From Linnemannia schmuckeri (lineage: Eukaryota; Mortierellomycota; Mortierellomycetes; Mortierellales; Mortierellaceae): a stretch of 64,000 bases of DNA. The position numbers were made by a program, and so were the translations under genes. The stretch spans positions 1,364,001 through 1,428,000 of the forward strand of contig JANATG010000010.1 in NCBI GenBank assembly GCA_029449235.1. Direction: 5' to 3'. The notes under the pieces are model-generated. The model had not been told where the DNA came from, did no database searches, and worked only from the letters and a program-made list of their open reading frames with translations. Each line of letters starts with the position of its first letter. Position 1 is the stretch's first letter. Positions 1-11,890 of this stretch are shown here, in pieces.

Positions 1-3000
1 GCGCAAGGCGCAAGGACTCTGGCAACTCCAATGGGTTAGCAAAGAACTGCTGCTCTTCTTGCTGAGGATCGGTTCCACCAAATGCAATAGCCGCCATAGC
101 AACCGCAGTCGCAATCTGACTCTGCCACATCGAACTGAGGTTAGTCGAACTCTGGTCCTTGCTTTGCTCAGGAAGAGGCATCGAAAAGTTTCCGTAAGGG
201 TGACGAAGTTGGATAGAGGGTGCTGGTCCAGGTCCATCTTTGGCCAACTTTGCCAACCGAGCTGCCTCATAAATATTTCCGATCGATGACGACTGCAACT
301 GTGTCATGTCGAGGAAGGGTGCCACAAAGGTCGAAATGTCAATGAATGACGCAGCCATCTCTGTCGGCGCCGATGTTGTCTGGCTGGCGAAAACGTCCAG
401 TGCCACTGCAATCAAGGACTCGGCGACAGGGAAAGTCTTGACCAACTCATGGGCAGCCTTCACAGTTTTGGATAGTCCTGCGCGAGTGGTCTCACGGTTG
501 CTTGGAGTAGGTTGGATGGCGTTGTGAACGTGAACAGTTCCTGCGGCCAAGAGACAAGCCATTCCGTAGTAGCAAGTATCCCGCAACTGCCCATGAAGCA
601 TCAACGAATCAGCAATATGACAGACGTTCGTCGCAGCTGCTGTACAAATGTTGCGGGAAGAGACCAAAAAGTTGGAGTCGATCGCAGCCGAGTTGACAGG
701 TCGGAGATAAGGACGATGCAGCATCGTCAAGGTTGTATAGTAGAACATGTGCATCAGCGCCGTGGGTGGCGAAGGAGGGTGGTTCGAGTTGGGCGACATA
801 GTATAGGGCGTGTACATGAGTTCGTTGGGGAGCGACAAGAACCATGACGTCAGACTGTTGTGGAGCTGAGGGAGCTGTGTCCTGGAGATATCCGCCAAGA
901 AGGCACCGTTGATTTCGGCCTCGATACAATGCATTGTGTTGAGGACATTGCCCATCTGCATAAATAGCTTGACAGCCCAGAGCAGTCGACAGGAGACGAT
1001 GCGTTCGGGTTCATATGGGTACTCGACTGCGTCGTCGCCTCCGATTTCGTTGATCCAGTCGTCTGAAGGCATCTGAACGTTGTATTCCTTGTCCCGCAGG
1101 TTTAGTGGACGTCCGAGAACACCGCCTCCAAGTCGGTCCGCAATGTAGACTGCCCACCACACTCTCTTGCGAATCTCTGCCTCCACAGGCTCGTTCACCT
1201 GGAAATCCTGTCGATGAAGTCCAATATCCTGTTGAAGTCATGGGTTATTAAAAAGTCCAAAAAAAAGTTAGTTTTGGATGAGGAGATGAAGAGATGACAA
1301 TAAAAGTGCCTACAGTAAGTTGAAGAACATACGTGAGCGATCCGGGTAGCCATGCCAGTGTAGAGCCAACCTCCAGAATAGTTGCCGACAGCATATTGGT
1401 GGTGAGACATCAAAAGCAACGCCTGGACGGTGCTGATCCTGGAGACATGGTAGGTCTCGTCCAGAATAATCTTGGCGCGGTTGAAGTACTTTGTCGAATC
1501 CTGTTTGATAAGCGGATCATCGGAGTACCAGCAGGCGTTACAGAAGATGGCGTTAAGAATCAAGATCTGGGAGAGGTCGGGTCGCTTTTGGTGTTGTTCC
1601 ATGAAGGCCCTGCGGATGAACATAGGCGCGAAGGGGTACATGTATCGGAAGTAGAGACCGAGCAAGACATCCATCTCTTCCCTTGAGGGCAGCTCCCGCT
1701 CGCTAGTCATCTGAAGAGAGTGCGACCACAGATCGCTGTCGTTCAAATGAGCCATTGGCAACGGGTCTAGTTTTATTGTTAATAGAGTTTTCCCATGGAC
1801 CAGAAATAGCTTTTTTCGTTAGCGCCAATGTAAAACGTATATGAAGTGGACAGATAATCAACAGTAGTTACTTACAGACACCCTGGCGGTACCGGGAACT
1901 GAGCTGGCAGACATAGAAACCCGAACTACTTCCATGGAAGCTGCATAAAAGAAAGCAAGGAACAAGAACAGAGAAATTACCATGTTAAAATGACAAAGAG
2001 AGCGAAATAAGGTTGATTATTACCCCAACCAACAGGGCGCATAAAAAAAAGGAGGAAAGAAAGAGAGAGAGGGGAGGGAGGAGATACATACTGCTGACCG
2101 TGACCATCCAGACTCATTGTGCTCACAACGGATTTGAAGTCCTCTCCGTTCGCTCCTCCATTCTTACTCGCACCACTCGAAGACGAAGATGAATGTGAGG
2201 GCCCCGATTCCTGTGGAGCAAGTTGCGGAGATGGAGGGTCGCTGTCTCGGTTTGGACGGGAATCCCGCCGCTTCTGCTTAGGCTTTGTCGTACCCTGATC
2301 CCTCGATGTCCGCTTCTTGTTCATGTTCCCTGACGACGACTGCGACATGTATCCACTGCCGTTGCTGTTGTTGTTGTTGTTGTTGTACTGCTGCTGGTTG
2401 GTCGAGGATGATGAAGGCGAAGAAGAAGCGTTTTCGAGTCCTAATCCTGATCGATACGACGACGACGTTGGTGGTGTTGACTTGTTGTTATTACTGCTGT
2501 TGCTGAAATTGTTAGCGGAAAAGTCATCCTGATTGCGGTTGTTGCTGTAGTTGTTGTAAGGGTAATTGGCAGGGGAAGGACTTGGACTCATGCTTGAGTA
2601 GCTGGTTGCGCTGCTTGCAGACATGCGGCGGTCAGATTGAAACTCGACCGAGGTTCTCCTGTCTGTAAAGTCGTCGATATCGGAGGACGAGGACCTGTGT
2701 CCGTCGTTATGATGATATGAGCCTCCATTGCCATTGTGACGATTATTGGTGTTGTTGCTCTTGGACCTGTGTTGTTGTTGGTGTTGACTGTTGTTGTGGT
2801 GGTTGTTATGGCCGTTGTGATGACTATGATGGTGACCCTGGTGGTGTTGGTGACGATGAGAAGAGGACGAGCTCATGAGTCCTTGAGACCCAGAAGAGGA
2901 CGCGGTTGACTTTGCGTAGAGGGACTGAGGGGAGTTCGTCTTGAGGAAGAGGGCCTCGTCGACGACACACTCGAGGTTGTGGGTGACACATCTGGCACAG

Positions 3001-3104
3001 GCCGGAGTTCCAGTGCAACGCAGCTTCTTGCGGCGACAGTTAGTGCACGCGGTTCCTGCCTTGAGGCGTTTCTGACGGGCGGCTTGGGCAAGTTCTGATT
3101 CCAT
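1..3104 (-). CDS. Zn(II)2Cys6 fungal-specific transcription factor (3' end outside window)
   Basis: Nuclear DNA-binding regulator of unknown target. Coding exons on the minus strand are 3104-2092, 1940-1876, 1766-1333 and 1228-1, with GT-AG introns and frame kept. I start at 3104, just ahead of the zinc cluster; the open frame upstream of it is a pyrimidine-rich leader. Residues 20-46 hold Cys-x2-Cys-x6-Cys-x5-Cys-x2-Cys-x6-Cys, the binuclear zinc cluster, with a basic RRKK after the second Cys. Residues about 95-335 are low complexity (Ser, His, Asn, Gln). The second exon encodes a HFHGSSSG motif, followed by a helical fungal_trans middle homology region with GLYFRYMYPFAPMFIRR, then KRVWWAVYIADR and LGRPLNL motifs. 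No stop occurs before the window edge, so about 913 residues are visible. Family membership is well supported by the cluster plus the MHR; the regulon is unknown. Confidence 0.88.
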
Positions 3105-4657
3105 TGTAATTATTACGTTGTTATTGGTAGGTTGGTTGGAGGGAAGGAGGGGAGGAGGGGAGGAGGGAAGGAGTGGTGTAAAAAGTGGAGAAGAAAGTGA
3201 AGGAAGAAGGAAAGAAAGAAGTGAAGAAGACAACTAACGAGCAAAAAGAGCAGAAGAAAATGAGGAGTAGTGAAGGCAGATACAAATGTGGAGGGAGGAG
3301 TACAAGTGGAACTTTAATGCAATGAGAAGGTACAAAATGTGCTCACACGCCACAAGGGTAGCCTTGGCGGTGATAATGATTTGTAAAATAACCGAATCGA
3401 AGGGAATTGAAGGGAGTTGAAAGGAGAGAGAGGAGGAAGGACGGTTCGATGGCAGGAGAAGAAAGAAAGGACAGAGTGTGAAGGTGAAAAAGAACAAAGA
3501 CGAGAGGAGAATAGACAATGGAGAAGAGAAGAAAGTAGGGAGCGAGTAGAAAAGGCAAGATCAACGGATTGAGTAAAGTAGGGGGTTGAAGAAAAAGAGA
3601 CAGGGAGAGAGAGAGTCATAGATCGGTGGGGGTGAAAGGGAACGATGAAGGATGAGGGTAGGTGGGGTTTGTTTGTGTTGTTTGTGTTGTTTGGTTTGTG
3701 TTGCTTCGCTTGTGTTGTTCAGTTGAGCAAACTGCAGCACACGCGTGTCAACAAATATTCTGGTAGTGAAGTTGGGTATTGTTTTGGGTGTGCAACGACA
3801 ACCCCAGGGTGTGTGTGGAGATGAACACAGAAGAAAAGGACAGAGGGAAAGCAAGTGGGGTTGCTAGTTGTAGGAATATTCACATTTTGGCTGCTTGTAA
3901 GAGGAAGCAGTGGGGTGAAGAAAGAAAAGGCTGCTACTGCAAAAAAGAACACATGGCACACTAAGCAAACAAAGGGTGCAAAAAGATGCCCCGTTGGTTG
4001 GGAATGAATGCAACAGAGGGGTGGGAGACACAAGGAAAACACCGACACACAGTATCTCTCACATCAAGGGCATTTTCGATCTACGTTCTCGGTTGTTACA
4101 TAACGACGACAAGTGATTTATTAGCTTAGTACTTGTGTGTAGGCTTATCCTTATGCTCCAGAGGCATTTGACCATTGGAACGAGATTGAAAGCAAGATAA
4201 AAACTGATTCGCTCGGTTCGTGAGTAAGAGTGAGCCGAGGATGAAATGAATAACTTTTCTCTTCTTCACATGCACATCAAAAGCCAAGCAACATAGGGTG
4301 AGCAAGGATTTCAGGGGTCATCGACCACCAATTAGAGATCGGTCAATTAACATCAGGAAGATAATTTTGGATCGTATGGTTAACATCCTGATCGGGAAAG
4401 CGACAAAGCCACAGAAACAAGAAAAGAACAACACTCTTCAAAAAAAAGAAAAAAAAAGGGACTGCCTTCTCCACCTACCATTAACAACATAGTCAAAGTG
4501 CTGAACACACCTCTTCCATTACTTTCTTTGGTCCATCAACGGAGGCACACTTACTTGCATTCCTGCTCTTTTTCTTGCTGCCTGCCCTTTTTCTTCACCC
4601 CTTGAAAGCGCACTTCTTACCTCACCCCACAGACACAGACGATACCGACAATAAATA
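3105..4657. promoter_or_regulatory. Divergent intergenic region between the Zn2Cys6 factor and the DBP4-like gene
   Basis: No convincing gene. From about 3120 to 3660 the plus strand is almost purely purine, so the minus strand is a long pyrimidine leader for the transcription factor. At 3661-3720 there is a G/T-rich stretch of repeated GTGTTGTTT-like units. The 200 bases before 4658 are C/T-rich, as in many fungal leaders. Open frames here are low-complexity by-products of this composition. Confidence 0.5.
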
Positions 4658-7631
4658 ATGCCTTCCAGTTCAAAGAAAGGCGGAGCTAAGCGCTCGCACT
4701 CCACAACCAACTCAGTCCGCAAGGAGAAGCGTCTCTCCGAGGCACAGGAGCTCAAACAGCTCGACGATAAATGCAAGCACCCTGTAAGTTCACTTGTCAT
4801 GCTTTTTTTTTGTTCGTTGTACCATTTATTCAATATTATGTGAACTTGCGCTAACAATTGTCATAACACTCCTTTACAAACCTCCGTTACTCTCGTCTCG
4901 ACTTTTCATCCTTGCACAACGACAACGATAACGACTACGACAACCACCTACAACAATCAAAACAACTCGATTCGAAACGGGAAATAATAAACAGATTGCA
5001 GGAGCAGATTCAATGCAGCAGTTTGACGAGCTGCCAATATCACAAAAGACTCTCATGGGTTTGAAGCGTGCCAACTTTATCAAGATGACCGACATCCAGC
5101 GCAAGGCCTTGCCTCTGGGGCTCTGCGGCAAGGACATCCTCGGTGCCGCCAAGACTGGAAGTGGAAAGACTCTTGCCTTCCTCGTTCCTGTAAGTGATTT
5201 TCTCCTTGTCTAAATTTCGTCCGCCATCAACCACCTTTAATCATCCATTAACTTTGTTCATTCGCAATAATGAAAATAGATGATTGAGATGTTGTATCGC
5301 CAAAAGTGGGGACCTCAGGATGGATTGGGTGCATTGATTATCTCGCCTACACGCGAGTTGGCGGTGCAGATTTTTGAGGTCCTCCGCAAGATTGGTCGGG
5401 AGCACTCGTTCTCTGCAGGATTGATCATCGGAGGCAAGGACTGGAAGATTGAGCGCGAACTGATTTCCAAGATGAACATCTTGGTCTGCACACCCGGACG
5501 TCTTTTGCAGCACATGGATCAGTCGGCAGGATTCAACTGCGATCTCTTGCAGCTTTTGGTTCTGGATGAGGCTGACAGGATTCTGGACATGGGCTTTAAG
5601 AAGACCATCAACGCCATTGTCGAGAACTTGCCCCCTCAACGTCAGACCATGCTGTTCTCGGCCACACAGACAAAGTCCGTCAAGGATCTGGCTCGTTTGA
5701 GTTTGAAGGACCCCGAGTACGTCGCTGTCCATGAGAAGTCGGAGCATTCTACCCCCAAGAACCTGTCCCAATACTACATGGTCGTCCCTCTGCAGCAGAA
5801 GCTGGATGTCATGTTCAACTTTATCAAGACCCATTTGACCGCCAAGGGTATCGTCTTCCTCTCAAGTTGTAAACAGGTACGTATCACGTCGTGCTATCTT
5901 TTCCTCTTGCTTCGCGGTTTCTTTTTAAAATGGTTTTTTTATCGCAGCTTCTTAACTAATATTAACTCCTGCGAATTAGGTCCGGTTTGTGTTTGAGACG
6001 TTCTGTAAGATGCACCCAGGAGTACCACTGTTGCACTTGCACGGAAAGCAGAAGCAGCAAAAAAGAGCCGAGACATACGCCAAATTCGCCGCCCAAAAGG
6101 CTGCCTACCTGTTCTGCACAGATATTGCGGCGCGTGGACTGGACTTTGCTGCTGTGAATTGGGTTATTCAGCTGGACTGCCCTGAGGATCCCGAGACCTA
6201 TATCCACCGTGTTGGTCGTACAGCTCGTTATGAGGCCAGTGGACAGGCCATGTTGATGTTGTGCCCCAGTGAGGAGGCTGGTATGATTCAGGGATTGGAG
6301 CGCGCCAAGGTTCCTATCCAGGAGGTCAAGCTGAAGCAAGATGCCAAGGATGTCAAGAAGGAGCCTATCCAGAAGCAGATGCAGCGTCTCTGCTTCAACG
6401 ATCCCGAGATCAAGTACTTGGGACAGAAGGCGTTCATCTCATACATGCGGTCGGTCTACTTGCAGAAGGATAAGACCATCTTTGATGTCAACGCCTTGCC
6501 TGCTGAGGAATTTGCGGCGTCCCTTGGTCTTCCCGGAGCACCCAAGATCAAGTTCGTTGAAAAGTCCAAGGCCAAGAACGCGGTCCGCGGCAGTCAAAAG
6601 AAGTCGAGCGATGATGAGGATGAGAGTGCAGATGAACAGGATGAGGAGGAAGAGGAGAGGAGCAAGGTCAAGGCTCTGGATGCAAAGAAGAAGAGTAAGA
6701 AGGAGGTCGTTCCCGAAGATGAGGAGGAAGCCGAGGTGGCGGGATCGAAACAGGTCAAGTCCAAGATCGAGAAGATGTTCAACCGCAAGAACCAGTCGGT
6801 CCTGGCCGACCATTATACCAAACTGGTCGATCACGACAACGATAACAAGGCTGCCAAGGCCAGAGCCGGCGATGATAACGACGATGACGATATTTTCACT
6901 CTCAAGCGTGCTGACCACGATCTGGGTGGAGACGAGATTCCTGAGGACACTGTCTTGCCAACTTCGAAGAGACAGCAAAAGATGTCCAAGCTGGAGAGGA
7001 CCAAGAACCAGGGTCAGGGTAATAAGTTGCTGTTTGACGAGGATGGTCAGGCTCATGAGCTGTATGAGCTCGAGGACGAAGCCTCCTTCCATGCCAAGGG
7101 AGATGCTTTGAGCCAGCAGAAGGAGTTCTTGGAGAAGGAGAAGAAGGTCATGGACCGTGCTGATGTCGTCGATAAGAGTACCGCCAAGGAGAAGCTGCGC
7201 GAGAAGAAGGCCAAGCGGAAGCAGCGTGAGCGCGAAAATATGGTACGTTTTTGACCAGTTATTTTATGTTTGATATGTTTCTTTGGAATCAGTGCTAGAC
7301 CTAACCGGATTCTAAATTTCTTTCCGCCTATTACTAGATGGATGAGGACTCTGAGGATGATGGCGAGATGGTAGTGACACTCGGTAACCCAGACGACTCG
7401 GATGACCAGGGCGGCGACTACTCTATGGACGAGGATAACTATTCTGGAGACGATAATAGCGATAACGACAATGATGATGAAGATGAGGAGGAGACACCCA
7501 AGAAGCGTGGATGGTGGCAGGACAAGGCTGACGCAGAAGAGTCCAAGAAGAAGCGTAAGGTTGTCGAGGTCGATGAGCCCCAGACCCTTGCAGAACAAGA
7601 AGCCCTTGCTCTCAAGCTTCTCGGTCTTTAA
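4658..7631 (+). CDS. DBP4: DEAD-box ATP-dependent RNA helicase, Dbp4/DDX10 type
   Basis: Nucleolar helicase; in yeast the family releases U14 and other snoRNAs during 18S rRNA processing. Exons: 4658-4783, 4995-5189, 5280-5876, 5980-7242, 7338-7631, giving 824 aa, close to yeast Dbp4 (770) and human DDX10 (875). Visible motifs: Q-motif with F52 and Q77, AKTGSGKT (94-101), PTREL (130-134), GG, TPGR, DEAD (203-206), SAT (about 234-236), then in the second RecA domain ARGLDF and HRVGRTAR. The segment KYLGQKAFISYMRSVYLQKDK after the core is typical of this subfamily. The C-terminal third is very acidic and lysine-rich, with basic clusters that suit nucleolar targeting. Intron 2 is retained-frame neutral only when spliced as given; the competing acceptor at 5001 breaks frame. 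Confidence 0.93.
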
Positions 7632-8030
7632 ATGTCTTTTATTTTTCATTAGGTTTACTCGATTTTTTTGTCTTTATTTTCTTCACGCCTACAAGCATAT
7701 CATCCCGTATCATCCTGCATTTTACACTCGTTCTATTAAATCATTCTCGCATAGACACTTTCACATTTTCATTTTATGCATGGCAAAAAGGGGAAAGATG
7801 TCAGGGATGATGTTCGCATTCTTTATTTTATTCCTGAGAAAAAAAAAAAAAAAAAAAAAGTCAAGTGTCTGTACAAATATGGTGGTTTCATGTGTCTCAT
7901 CAAAGTTCGTTTCCTGCAAAAAGCAATATTCGCACGCTCCTCCATCCTGCTCTTCCTGTTCGTCCTGTTCCTCCTCCTTCCTGCTTTCCTGCTTTCATCC
8001 TCCCTTCCTCCATCCCTTCCATCTCTTCTT
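7632..8030. other. Convergent 3' region with A21 tract
   Basis: Shared 3' flank of the helicase (+) and the promethin-like gene (-). It is A/T-rich and contains an uninterrupted A21 run at 7839-7859 followed by a C/T-rich stretch. No gene is supported. Confidence 0.5.
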
Positions 8031-9031
8031 TCACAACTGTCTTTCATGCGTAACAGGCGCCGCTCCAGCTGCAACAGAAGTATCCTTCTTCTCCCACTCA
8101 TGAGCATCCTCCTCCTCCATCACCCTCTGCTCCTTCCTCCTCTCCTCCTGCGCATGCCTCAATCTCTGCTCCTTAAAACTCCTATACATTGTACTCACAA
8201 ACTGGAACGCAATGTACCCGACAATCAACCAGAAAAACGTAAACAACGTCAGGATGACGATGAAACCCAAGACAAAAAGAAGAATCGCGCCTGCGATGCA
8301 GAAGATGATAGATTGAATGATGATGACAATCACGGTAGCGGTGCCCGCCAAGAGACCCAGGGAGACGCCAGTGATGGAGGCGAAGATTAGGATTGGCACT
8401 GCGGAGAGGACTACCAAACAGGAGAGGAAAGCCTAATTATAGGGGGTGGGAGGTTTTATGCAAAGTGATGGGCACGCGGGCTGTTAATATGTGGAGGAGG
8501 AAAGTGGAGAAAGGAGAGGAAGCATGGCTGTGTGTATGTGCCCCCAAGCGATCGATCGACTGATGGGATGGATGGATACTGGCAAAAAACAAAGCAAAAC
8601 ACGTACAAGCGTCAAATACCAAGCGTCAACAGCAACTAAAAACAAGAAAGCGCCAAAGGAAGAAAGAAAGCAACCAACAAACGAAAAAGATGACTTACGG
8701 TGGCGAGAGGGTATGCACGAGCATAGGCCAGATAAAGATGCCAAGCTCGGACGATGACCATGTTGAGCTTCTCCTGCAACGGACGAGACCGCGACACGGT
8801 TTCCATAATAAATGCCACCACCACCTGACGGACGTTCAACAGCGATGGCCAGCGTTCTTCTAAATTCTCTTTACCGTCTCCTCCGCTGCTACTGTTGGCG
8901 TTGTTGGTGTTGTTGGCGTTGTTAGTGGAGGTGGTGTTGTAGCCGCCGAGGCTACTGCCGTGACTCTGAAACTCAAAACCGTCAGACTGCTCGTGGACAG
9001 CTGTGCTCCTGGGATCGACTTGCTGCGTCAT
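8031..9031 (-). CDS. Promethin (LDAF1)-like multi-pass membrane protein
   Basis: Two exons, 9031-8699 and 8432-8031, join in frame (111 codons, then 134 including stop) to give 244 aa. The first 65 residues are polar with an Asn/Thr tract. A short amphipathic stretch (LNMVIVRAWHLYLAYARAYPL) is followed by a hydrophobic core with several membrane-spanning or hairpin segments, spliced as YPLAT|AFLSCLVVLSAVP, and then a charged tail rich in Arg, Glu and Gln. This layout (a block of Gly/Val/Ile-rich hairpins between polar ends) is that of promethin/TMEM159 and the yeast Ldo proteins, which work with seipin at the ER where lipid droplets form. The family call is from architecture and the core pattern, not from an invariant catalytic motif; another small ER membrane protein is possible. 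Confidence 0.55.
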
Positions 9032-9988
9032 TGCTGTTTGTTGTTGCTGGTGAGTGTATGTGTGATGAGAAGAATGAGGATAGAGGGATGGAAGGAATGA
9101 AAGGAGAAGACAAGGAGAAGGTAAGGATGGAGTTTGGTTGATGGTCGACTGTGGAAAAAGGGAGAGAGAGTCTGTGTAAAAAAAGCCTTCAAGACAAAAA
9201 TGCAATTTTAGCCCACTTTACGAGTGTACCAGAAGAAAGCGGCCCAACCGTTGCGCACTTTTCCCTTGTCGCTGTTTGTCGTTTTGGTTGAGTTTGCATG
9301 TGTCTCTCTGTCCGTCAGTATGATACCTGTGGCGCGCTTGTTTCTCTTGGCCACAGCATCTTTGGTCTTAACTAAATTCATGCATTTGGTGGTTTGGTCC
9401 TTTTTGCCCTCTTGCGCGTTCTGTTTGTTTTTGTGTTCGTTCGTTCGTTCGTTCGCCTCACCTCACTCTCTGCTCTCACATCTGTGTTTTTTTTTTTTTT
9501 TTTTTTTTTTTTTTTCACCTTCCCTCGCTTCCTTCCCGTCCCATCGACACTCATTTTCATCTTTCCCTCGTGGGTTCCCCGCTCAAAACATAGTCTCTGA
9601 GGCAAAGCACAAGACAGCGCTTGCGATCAAAGTCTCCCCTGCCCACTCTATCTCACCAGTCCATACAAAATCAACACTTTTCCTTTTGCACCCCCAACAA
9701 ACAAAAAGAACAGAACAGAATGGTGTCATAAGCATTACAAGACATATTTTGAATGAATGCAAAGTATGATGTTATTATTAGTGAATAAGTTGTAGAAGGG
9801 TGGAAAACCAACAATGTTGTTGTCAAGTGCCGGTTTGAGAATTACGAGGAAGAGGAAGGGGTATGGATGTCTTATGCTATATAGTCGCACTGTTGAAGTG
9901 TCGGCGTTGTAGTTGAAAAAAGAGAGAAAGGTGCTTTGTCGAAACTCGGCTGACAGGCTTGGCTGGACTTGGCTGGAGTCAAAAGACT
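9032..9988. promoter_or_regulatory. Upstream region of the promethin-like gene, with T29 tract
   Basis: Contains an uninterrupted T29 run at 9487-9515 and four tandem TTCG units near 9439-9454. The left part should hold the minus-strand promoter and leader of the promethin-like gene; the right part is the 3' flank of the F-box gene. The frame at 9224-9769 is low complexity across the T run and I do not accept it as a gene. Confidence 0.4.
9487..9515. repeat. T29 homopolymer
   Basis: Uninterrupted run of 29 T in the spacer upstream of the promethin-like gene. Confidence 0.9.
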
Positions 9989-11890
9989 TTAAACGACAGG
10001 GATGCGCTCATAGGTGGTGTAATTGAAGCAGAGGTGACGAAGACGAGTCAATCCCGTCACGTTCTCCAACAGTCGAGTCTGCTGCTCCGTCTTCCTGCTG
10101 CTACTACTGCTACTACCCTTGCCAACGCCAACGACGCCGTTCAATTGAAGGTGGTGCTGATGTGGTGATGATGTTGCTTCTGTATGGGCTCCTTTGGCCA
10201 ATCTCCAAACAACCTTAACTTGCTTCTTCTCCTTGCCCTTACCTTCCGCCACCATGCTCATACCGTCATCCTCCTCATCCTCAGCAGGTCCTGCGGTCAA
10301 GGTTGGTGTGGGAGGCGCTGATCTGAACATGCCGTGGAGTCGAAGTATTTCCAATTCCAAACTTGCCCAAGGTTCCTCCAAGAACGCAGCGACCTCCTCC
10401 TGGACTGCAAAGGCGTTTCTTCCCACGTACATCCTCATCATCTCTGCATCTACCGCGGGATTCGCAGCAGGACCCGCAACAGCGGTAGTTGGTATGGTCT
10501 GGGGAGCAACTCCGATAGGTCCTGTAGTTGGTGAATGGTTTGCGATCATTGCAGCTGGGCCTGAAGCTGGTGTTGAAAGAGCAGGAGTGGTAGTAGTAGT
10601 GGGTATTTCAGTTGTCGCTCCTGTACTAGCTCCTGGAGGTAGTACGATGTTAGCAGAGAGACGACCAGCCCAGTCCAGATGAAGATCCTGCAGGTGGGAC
10701 AAGGAAGCTTTGAGACGTCGTAATGAGTTCATCTCTCTAGTGCGATCGACTATCCTGGTGTTGGTCTCCAAATCCGTCTCATGAAAGGTCAACGACAACG
10801 ACTTGAGGGTGCTCGAGTGGGCCATCAGGGCAGAGGTCAATGTCTGGTCCAGGGTTGCCAATTCTGCAGTGAACCCCTCCAATCGACGACAGGCGTTTGC
10901 GATCAAGGCGAGTTCGGGTCCCTGGAGGAAGCTCTGGTTGCGGAAAACGGCGTTGGTTTGGGCTCCTCCTGTGGTGCTGGTCGTTGTGAACTTGATGTGC
11001 GTCAGCTCTGGACAGCACTCTGCAATGTTCTGAGCAAGTCGCACAACCTCGCTGTCCAGTTCCTGCGCCTGTTGTCCTGTCTGGAGTTGTTGTTGATGAT
11101 GTTGTTGATGGTGAGGTGGGACAAATGCAGCAGACGCTCTCGTCTTGGAACCCAGGAGGGACAATCTCTGCAAACGAGGGCAGCACCTGACGAGATCAAG
11201 GAGCGCAGGACTCTCGGCACATCCAAAGGTCACCTGTAGCTCCGTGAGATGAGGCAGCTCCAGGCCTTCAATGGATGTCACTCCAGCGACGGTCGACATG
11301 GCCAGGTTAGACAGACTGCTCGCGTTGTTCCTCAACAGCTTGACAAAGATCCCCTCGCCCAGACTGAAACCCGACATCCTAATCTCGTCCAAGTTCTCAA
11401 GTCCCATCAGGACCTTGAGTTCCTGCTGCCATTCCTGTTGCTGCTCCAGCGTCTCGATACGTCGCGAGAACGGGCCTCCCCAGACCAGACGTTTCAGGTT
11501 AGGATTGGAGACCAAGAGGGCGCGAGACCATTCCTGCCCATAGACGGTGGTGAGCTCCGTCAGGTTCTTGCACTGGAAGGGGCCCTTGAAGGGACCTGTA
11601 CTGGTGATGATACGGAAGTAAGGTGAGTAGCGACTGAGGATGGAGGGGGGGATGTTGCGCATGCGGTAGCCGTCGTAGAGGTACCAGAGGGTGGGGAGGA
11701 AGGCTTGTCGGAACGCGCCTGAGACAAGGCAGCAGCGGAGGAGTGAGGATGGATCAAACTCGAGACGGAAGCCCTCGCCTGACCAGAGGGGAAGGAATTG
11801 GCCTATACGGATGAGTATCTCTGGGATATCGAGGGGACTCTGTCGTTGTGCTGGTGGTAGTAACGTGGTTGTTGTTGTTACTGTGTCCAT
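9989..11890 (-). CDS. F-box/LRR-like protein, intact
   Basis: Single-exon 633 aa protein. Residues about 18-70 (DIPEILIRIGQFLPLW ... LLRCCLVSGAFRQAFLPTLWYLY) match an F-box, the Skp1-binding module of SCF ubiquitin ligases, with the typical Leu/Ile-Pro start and a Cys-Leu-Val-Ser core. It is followed by irregular leucine-rich repeats (NLKRLVWGG, NLDEIRMSGF, HLTELQVTFG, RLQRLSLLG, HLQDLHLDW) up to about residue 410, a Thr/Pro/Ala-rich linker, and a last LRR-like end (TGLTRLRHLCFNY). Predicted role is substrate recognition in an SCF complex; the substrate is unknown. The reading frame is uninterrupted, unlike the LRR relics elsewhere in the window. Confidence 0.82.
   Translation of the reverse strand: MDTVTTTTTLLPPAQRQSPLDIPEILIRIGQFLPLWSGEGFRLEFDPSSLLRCCLVSGAFRQAFLPTLWYLYDGYRMRNIPPSILSRYSPYFRIITSTGPFKGPFQCKNLTELTTVYGQEWSRALLVSNPNLKRLVWGGPFSRRIETLEQQQEWQQELKVLMGLENLDEIRMSGFSLGEGIFVKLLRNNASSLSNLAMSTVAGVTSIEGLELPHLTELQVTFGCAESPALLDLVRCCPRLQRLSLLGSKTRASAAFVPPHHQQHHQQQLQTGQQAQELDSEVVRLAQNIAECCPELTHIKFTTTSTTGGAQTNAVFRNQSFLQGPELALIANACRRLEGFTAELATLDQTLTSALMAHSSTLKSLSLTFHETDLETNTRIVDRTREMNSLRRLKASLSHLQDLHLDWAGRLSANIVLPPGASTGATTEIPTTTTTPALSTPASGPAAMIANHSPTTGPIGVAPQTIPTTAVAGPAANPAVDAEMMRMYVGRNAFAVQEEVAAFLEEPWASLELEILRLHGMFRSAPPTPTLTAGPAEDEEDDGMSMVAEGKGKEKKQVKVVWRLAKGAHTEATSSPHQHHLQLNGVVGVGKGSSSSSSRKTEQQTRLLENVTGLTRLRHLCFNYTTYERIPVV

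Noticed and set aside
3234..4048. Several minus-strand frames rich in Ser, Phe and Leu
   Set aside because: They follow from the long pyrimidine strand of the leader; composition is low complexity and no motif is present.
6341..7111. Long Arg/Ser-rich frame inside the helicase
   Set aside because: It is an alternate frame of the acidic Lys/Glu coding region of the Dbp4-like exon.
9224..9769. 181-codon plus-strand frame
   Set aside because: It runs through a T29 tract and T/C-rich sequence, giving poly-Phe; not protein-like.
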